Assembly (NCBI GenBank): GCA_963730065.1
Contig: CAVSQL010000012.1
Span: 124,001-188,000, forward strand
Origin: UBA9676 sp963730065
GTDB taxonomy: Bacteria; Actinomycetota; Actinomycetes; Streptosporangiales; Streptosporangiaceae
Length of the DNA stretch: 64,000 nucleotides
Direction of reading: 5' to 3'
This document shows, piece by piece, positions 60,802-64,000 of the stretch. The translations under genes were made by a program, and so were the position numbers. Below the pieces are notes generated by a model. The model searched no databases. It saw only the letters and a list, made by a program, of their open reading frames with translations, and had not been told where the DNA came from. Numbering within the stretch: the stretch's first letter is position 1; the number at the start of each line of letters is the position of its first letter.

Positions 60802-61599
60802 TCATTGGTCCATGATCGCCTTACGCTGGCCCCCGTCGATAGGGATGTGGGCGCCGTTGATGAAGCTGGCCCGGGGCGAGGCGAGAAAGGTCACCAGCGC
60901 GGCCACCTCGCCCGGCTCGCAGATGCGGCCGAAGGGGATGGACCGCTCGGCCAGTTCGTGCGCGCGCTCCTGGGACACGCCCTTGTCGCGGGCGAACGCC
61001 TTCTCCAGCGTGTCCCAGCGGTCGGTATTCACCGGCCCCGGGTTGACCGTGTTGATGCGCACACCATGGCGCCCGTACTGCTCGGCGGCCGAGGACGCGA
61101 AGTTGATGTCCGCGGCGTTGGCCACTCCCGCGGTCATCTCCCAGTAGCTGGGCTTGAGGCCGTCGTTGCCGACCACGAGCACGATGGCGCCCTCCCCTCG
61201 TTCGCGCATGTGGCCGATGACCGCGCGCACCGAGCGGACGTAGCCCATGAACTTGAGGTTGAGGCTCGACATCCACTGCTCTTCGGTCAGATCCTCCAGC
61301 AGGCCGCCGGGCGAACTGCCCGCGCAGGTGACCAGGATGTCGATCTTGCCGAACTGGTCCAGGGTGGCGTCGACGCAGCGCTGGATGTCCTGGGTCACGC
61401 TCATATCGCCGGCCATCGGCACGACGGTGCGGCCGGTGTCAGCGGCGATCTCCTTAGCCGTCGCCGCCAACGATTCTCCCGTCCGGGCGGTGATCACCAC
61501 GTTGGCGCCTTCGCGCGCGAGCTGCTCGGCCACCGCACGGCCGATCCCCTTGCTCGCACCGGTGACGAAGGCCACCTTCCCGGCCAGCTGCAGATCCAC
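60802..61599 (-). CDS. SDR family oxidoreductase
   Basis: 265 residues. VAFVTGASKGIGRAVAEQLA, ILVTCAGSSPGGLLEDLTEEQW, VVGNDGLKPSYWEMTAGVANAADINFA (the usual Ser/Tyr-x3-Lys region is altered: N-A-A-D where YxxxK is expected), RINTVNPGPVNTDRW, and NGAHIPIDGGQRKAIMD. The missing Tyr/Lys pair suggests reduced or different chemistry. GTG 61599 follows GAGGGG. Preceded by a TGGTATACCA operator. Confidence 0.8.
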   Translation of the reverse strand: MDLQLAGKVAFVTGASKGIGRAVAEQLAREGANVVITARTGESLAATAKEIAADTGRTVVPMAGDMSVTQDIQRCVDATLDQFGKIDILVTCAGSSPGGLLEDLTEEQWMSSLNLKFMGYVRSVRAVIGHMRERGEGAIVLVVGNDGLKPSYWEMTAGVANAADINFASSAAEQYGRHGVRINTVNPGPVNTDRWDTLEKAFARDKGVSQERAHELAERSIPFGRICEPGEVAALVTFLASPRASFINGAHIPIDGGQRKAIMDQ

Positions 61600-61629
61600 C
61601 GCAACCCCTCTCGGCCCGTTTGGCTCGGA

Positions 61630-61639
61630 TGGTATACCA
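61630..61639. promoter_or_regulatory. GntR/FadR-type operator TGGTATACCA
   Basis: A perfect 10-bp dyad 31 bp upstream of the SDR start, matching the TGGT-N2-ACCA consensus of FadR-subfamily GntR repressors. Embedded in an AT-rich stretch probably overlapping the -10 region. Confidence 0.55.
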
Positions 61640-61660
61640 AATATCAGCCCTCCGGAAGGC

Positions 61661-61702
61661 TCAGCCGCCGCCCGGCTTCCCACGACTTTGCGTCATGGTC
61701 AT
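61661..61702 (-). CDS. Possible 13-codon leader peptide (MTQSRG type) upstream of SDR
   Basis: Encodes MTMTQSRGKPGGG with AAAGGGA 7 nt upstream of the first ATG, ending 61 nt before the SDR start. The codons for MTQSRG are identical to those at 9635-9652. Translation is unproven. Confidence 0.3.
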   Translation of the reverse strand: MTMTQSRGKPGGG

Positions 61703-61740
61703 GTCCCTTTCGTCCGGGTTTGCGCGAGGCCAACCCGTGG
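61678..61740. repeat. Dispersed intergenic repeat, copy 2
   Basis: Bases 61678-61697 are identical to 9634-9653 and similarity continues with small gaps to about 61740. It lies between the acyl-CoA ligase stop (61773) and the SDR start (61599). Confidence 0.6.
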
Positions 61741-61772
61741 CCTGCCGCAGACGATCATGGGCGTGTCCAGCG

Positions 61773-63366
61773 TTACCCAGGGGCGAGGGCGCTGCGGACG
61801 AGCTTGCCGACGTGGTTGCGCGGCAGGGCGGGCAGCTCGAACACCTGCTTGGGGCACTTGTAGGCGGCCAGCGCCGTGCGGGCATGCGCGATCAGGGCGC
61901 GTTCGTCGAAGGCCTGGCCGGGGCGCATGACCACCCACGCGGTCACCTGCTCCCCCCAGCGCTGGTGCGGGACGCCGGCCACGGCGGCCTCGGCGACCGA
62001 CGGGTGGTCCTCCAGCACGAGCTCCACCTCACGCGGGTAGACGTTCAGCCCGCCGGTGATGATCATTTCCTTGATGCGGCCCCGGATGGCGAGCTGGCCA
62101 TCAGCCGGGTCCACGCGGCCGATGTCGCCGGTGCGGAACCAGCCGTCCGGCGTGAAGGCGGCGGCGGTCGCCGCCGGGTCATGCCAGTAGCCGCCGAAGA
62201 CCTGGGGGCCGCGGAGCTGGATCTCGCCGTCTTCCCCGGCGGCCAGCTCCGCGCCCTCCGACCAGATCCGGGCCATGACGCCGGGAAGCGGCACCCCGAG
62301 GGTGCCGGCGGTTGGCCCGCCGTAGATGTTCGAGACGTTGAGGCCGGTCTCGGTGGTGCCGTAGCGGACCAGGGGCAGCCGCGCCCAGTACGGCCGGGAG
62401 GCGCTCCGCGAGCGCGGGGCTCAGCGGCGCCGAGCCGCACACGGCCAGCCGCAGGCCGCTCAGCACGGTTGCGCCGCCCGGGGCGGCGGCCAGCGGGGCG
62501 GCGGCCGCCGGTGGGGCGCCCGCCCCGGTGACGGCGCCCAGCAGCGCCTGGTACATGGTCGGCACGCCCAGCAGCACGCTGGCATGGGTCGCCCGCGCCG
62601 TCTCGATGAGGTCGGCGGGGGTGAACTTCGAGCGGACATGGCCGGTGGCCCCGGCGATGAGGGTGGCGTGCACACCCCCCAGGCCGTGCTGGTGGTACAG
62701 CGGAAGGGCGTGCACGAGCACGTCGTCCGCGCTCCACCGCCAGGCCGCCATCGCCGCGCGGATCGAGGTGAGCAGCTGGCGGTGGGTCAGGGGCACGCCT
62801 TTCGGCCGCCCGGTGGTGCCCGAGGTGTAGGCGAGCAGCGCGGCGTCGTCCGGGCGGGCCCGGACCCGGCCCGCCGGACCCGGCGGCCCGGGCGGCAGCT
62901 CGCTGGCGTCCACCGTCAGCGGCGGTTCAGGCAGCCCGGCCAGCAGCCGGGCGGGACCCGGGCCGGCGAAGGCGACCCTGGCGCCGGAATCGGAGACCAG
63001 GTGCGCAAGCTCGGGCGCGGTGCAGCCGGGGTTGGCCAGCACCACGACGGCGCCCGCCCGCAGCGACCCCAGATAGCAGCGCAGGAACCCGGGACCCGGC
63101 CCGGCGGCCAGCAGCACCCGGTCGCCGGGCTGGAGCCGCCGGGCCAGCCAGCCCGCTATCCGCCCGGCGCCGGCGTCCAGCGCCGCGTGCGTGACCGGCT
63201 CGCCGTCGACGGTGACAGCGACGCGGTCGGGCACGCGTCCGGCGGACGCGGCGGCCAGCTCGGGGATGGTGGCCTCGCCCAGCCGGCCGACGTAGGCGGG
63301 CACATCCCCGGCGCCGGGCAGATGCGCCCGCCACCCGGCCCGGCTCCATTCCTCGCAGGCGGTCAT
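61773..63366 (-). pseudogene. AMP-binding acyl-CoA synthetase (malonyl-CoA-synthetase-like), one-base frameshift
   Basis: The first frame, from 63366, has ALLAYTSGTTGRPKGVPLTHRQ, HALPLYHQHGLGGVHATL, LLGVPTMYQALLG and GLRLAVCGSAPLSPALAERLPAVLG. Near 62382 it slips; removing one base continues as RLPLVRYGTTETGLNVSNIYGG, GEIQLRGPQVFGGYWHD, GWFRTGDIGRVDPADGQLAIRGRIKEMIITGGLNVYPREVE-type hinge and catalytic Lys in NHVGKLVRSAL to the stop at 61773. Together they make a normal 530-residue ligase. Start overlaps the enoyl-CoA hydratase stop (ATGA). Confidence 0.78.
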
Positions 63367-64000
63367 CCCGTCGCCGGCGGGGTCACCTGGGCCCAGGCGG
63401 CCCGGTTGGACTGCCGCTCGGCCCGCAGCCGGTCGAGCAGGCCGCCCGCCGTCATCACGCTCTTGACCCGCGCCGACGTCCCGGGGCCCTGGGCGGCCAG
63501 CTCACCGGCGATGCCCGCCGCGAGGCGTCCCGGGTCGTCGTCGACCCGGTTGACCAGGCCCAGGGCCAGTGCCTCCGCCGCCTCCACCCACCGCCCGGTC
63601 AGCGCCAGCTCCATCGCGGTGCCGCGGCCGACGAGGTCGGTCAGCACCCACGCCCCCACCGCCAGGTCGCGGCCGGCTGGCCCGATCCAGCGCAGCCTCG
63701 CCGCGGGCCCCGCGATCCGCAGGTCCGCCGCGGCCGCGAGCTGCGCCCCGCCGCCGACCGCCGCCCCGCTGACGACCGCGATCACCGCCCCCGGCCTGGT
63801 GATCATGATTTCGCAGCACTCGTACACCAGGTCGGAGACCGCGGCCCGGTCGGTGTCCGGGACGTCCAGGTCGGCGCCGGCGCAGAACACCCGGGGATCG
63901 GTGCTGCCGAGCACCACCGGGGTGGTCTCTTCCTCCCCGAGTGCGTCGCGCAGGGCACGGGCCAGCCTCAGATCGAGCGCGTTGCGCCGCTCCGGCCGCG
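63363..64000 (-). CDS. Enoyl-CoA hydratase/isomerase family protein (5' end outside window)
   Basis: At least 212 residues. RPERRNALDLRLARAL at the window edge is the N-terminal crotonase motif, followed by STDPRVFCAGADLDVPD, VVSGAAVGGGAQLAAAADLRIAG (oxyanion loops), RWIGPAGRDLAVGAWVLTDLVG and ALALGLVNRV. The start codon lies beyond 64000. It is the upstream partner of the acyl-CoA ligase, overlapping it by four bases. Confidence 0.82.
   Translation of the reverse strand, partial: RPERRNALDLRLARALRDALGEEETTPVVLGSTDPRVFCAGADLDVPDTDRAAVSDLVYECCEIMITRPGAVIAVVSGAAVGGGAQLAAAADLRIAGPAARLRWIGPAGRDLAVGAWVLTDLVGRGTAMELALTGRWVEAAEALALGLVNRVDDDPGRLAAGIAGELAAQGPGTSARVKSVMTAGGLLDRLRAERQSNRAAWAQVTPPATG

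Noticed and set aside
59270..61147. 625-codon plus-strand frame
   Set aside because: Antisense shadow of the NCS1 permease and the SDR; no start signal or domain.
1..64000. tRNA or rRNA genes
   Set aside because: No T-arm GGTTCGAAT-type blocks with matching acceptor stems, and no rRNA signatures, were seen on either strand.

Overview
The window is very GC-rich (I estimate about 70% or more), with strong third-position bias, many GTG starts and frequent ATGA/GTGA overlaps. Gene content fits a soil actinomycete of the Streptosporangiales/Catenulisporales type: two LLM-class (F420-type) oxidoreductases, a DUF1707 protein, a PaaX-family regulator, many short-chain dehydrogenases and acyl-CoA enzymes. 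I cannot name the species. No rRNA, tRNA, CRISPR array, prophage or intact insertion sequence was seen.

Layout. 1-2.6 kb: end of a secreted phosphoesterase/beta-propeller protein. 3-6 kb: small enzymes, a QueA-like protein and an SDR read divergently from a SoxR-type regulator with a textbook MerR-class promoter. 6-7.8 kb: patatin-like lipase followed by a gutted PLP-decarboxylase relic. 7.9-15.7 kb: a CoA-dependent 2-aminobenzoate (anthranilate) catabolic cluster of ligase, enoyl-CoA hydratase, acyl-CoA dehydrogenase, bifunctional monooxygenase/reductase, RidA and a PaaX-type regulator. 15.9-19.4 kb: DUF1707, LLM oxidoreductase, zinc-ribbon/HTH protein and SDR. 19.7-28.9 kb: fatty-acyl/polyhydroxyalkanoate region with acyl-CoA ligase, two PhaC-type synthases, a depolymerase-like hydrolase, acyl-CoA dehydrogenase, SDR and a truncated glycosyltransferase. 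29.2-31.6 kb: alkylation-repair operon of two O6-alkylguanine transferases, an ECF-like sigma factor between them and a 2OG-Fe(II) oxygenase. 31.7-33.3 kb: archaeal-type aspartyl-tRNA synthetase under a translational T-box with a GAC specifier. 34.3-35.4 kb: decayed MFS and GntR fragments plus a small intact GntR gene. 35.5-41.7 kb: DenD-like dehydrogenase, SDRs, secreted protein and a mandelate-racemase-like enzyme. 41.7-44.8 kb: HAD dehalogenase, endonuclease III and exonuclease III. 44.9-55.2 kb: E1/transketolase-like enzyme, secreted beta-helix protein, amidohydrolase, Zn-dehydrogenase, DHA2 transporter, CopD-like membrane protein. 55.2-60.7 kb: Fe-dehydrogenase, then an NCS1 permease / cysteine hydrolase / ADP-ribosylglycohydrolase-like / PfkB operon. 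60.8-64 kb: SDR, acyl-CoA ligase and enoyl-CoA hydratase.

Two cross-cutting observations matter. First, five otherwise well-conserved genes are each broken by a single-base shift (near 3645, 23768, 27485, 58774 and 62382). This suggests residual indel errors in the assembly at least as strongly as true pseudogenes. Second, the most notable regulatory structure is the T-box at 31741-31955. Its antisequestrator, sequestrator, specifier loop and discriminator-pairing base can all be read directly and agree on tRNA-Asp.
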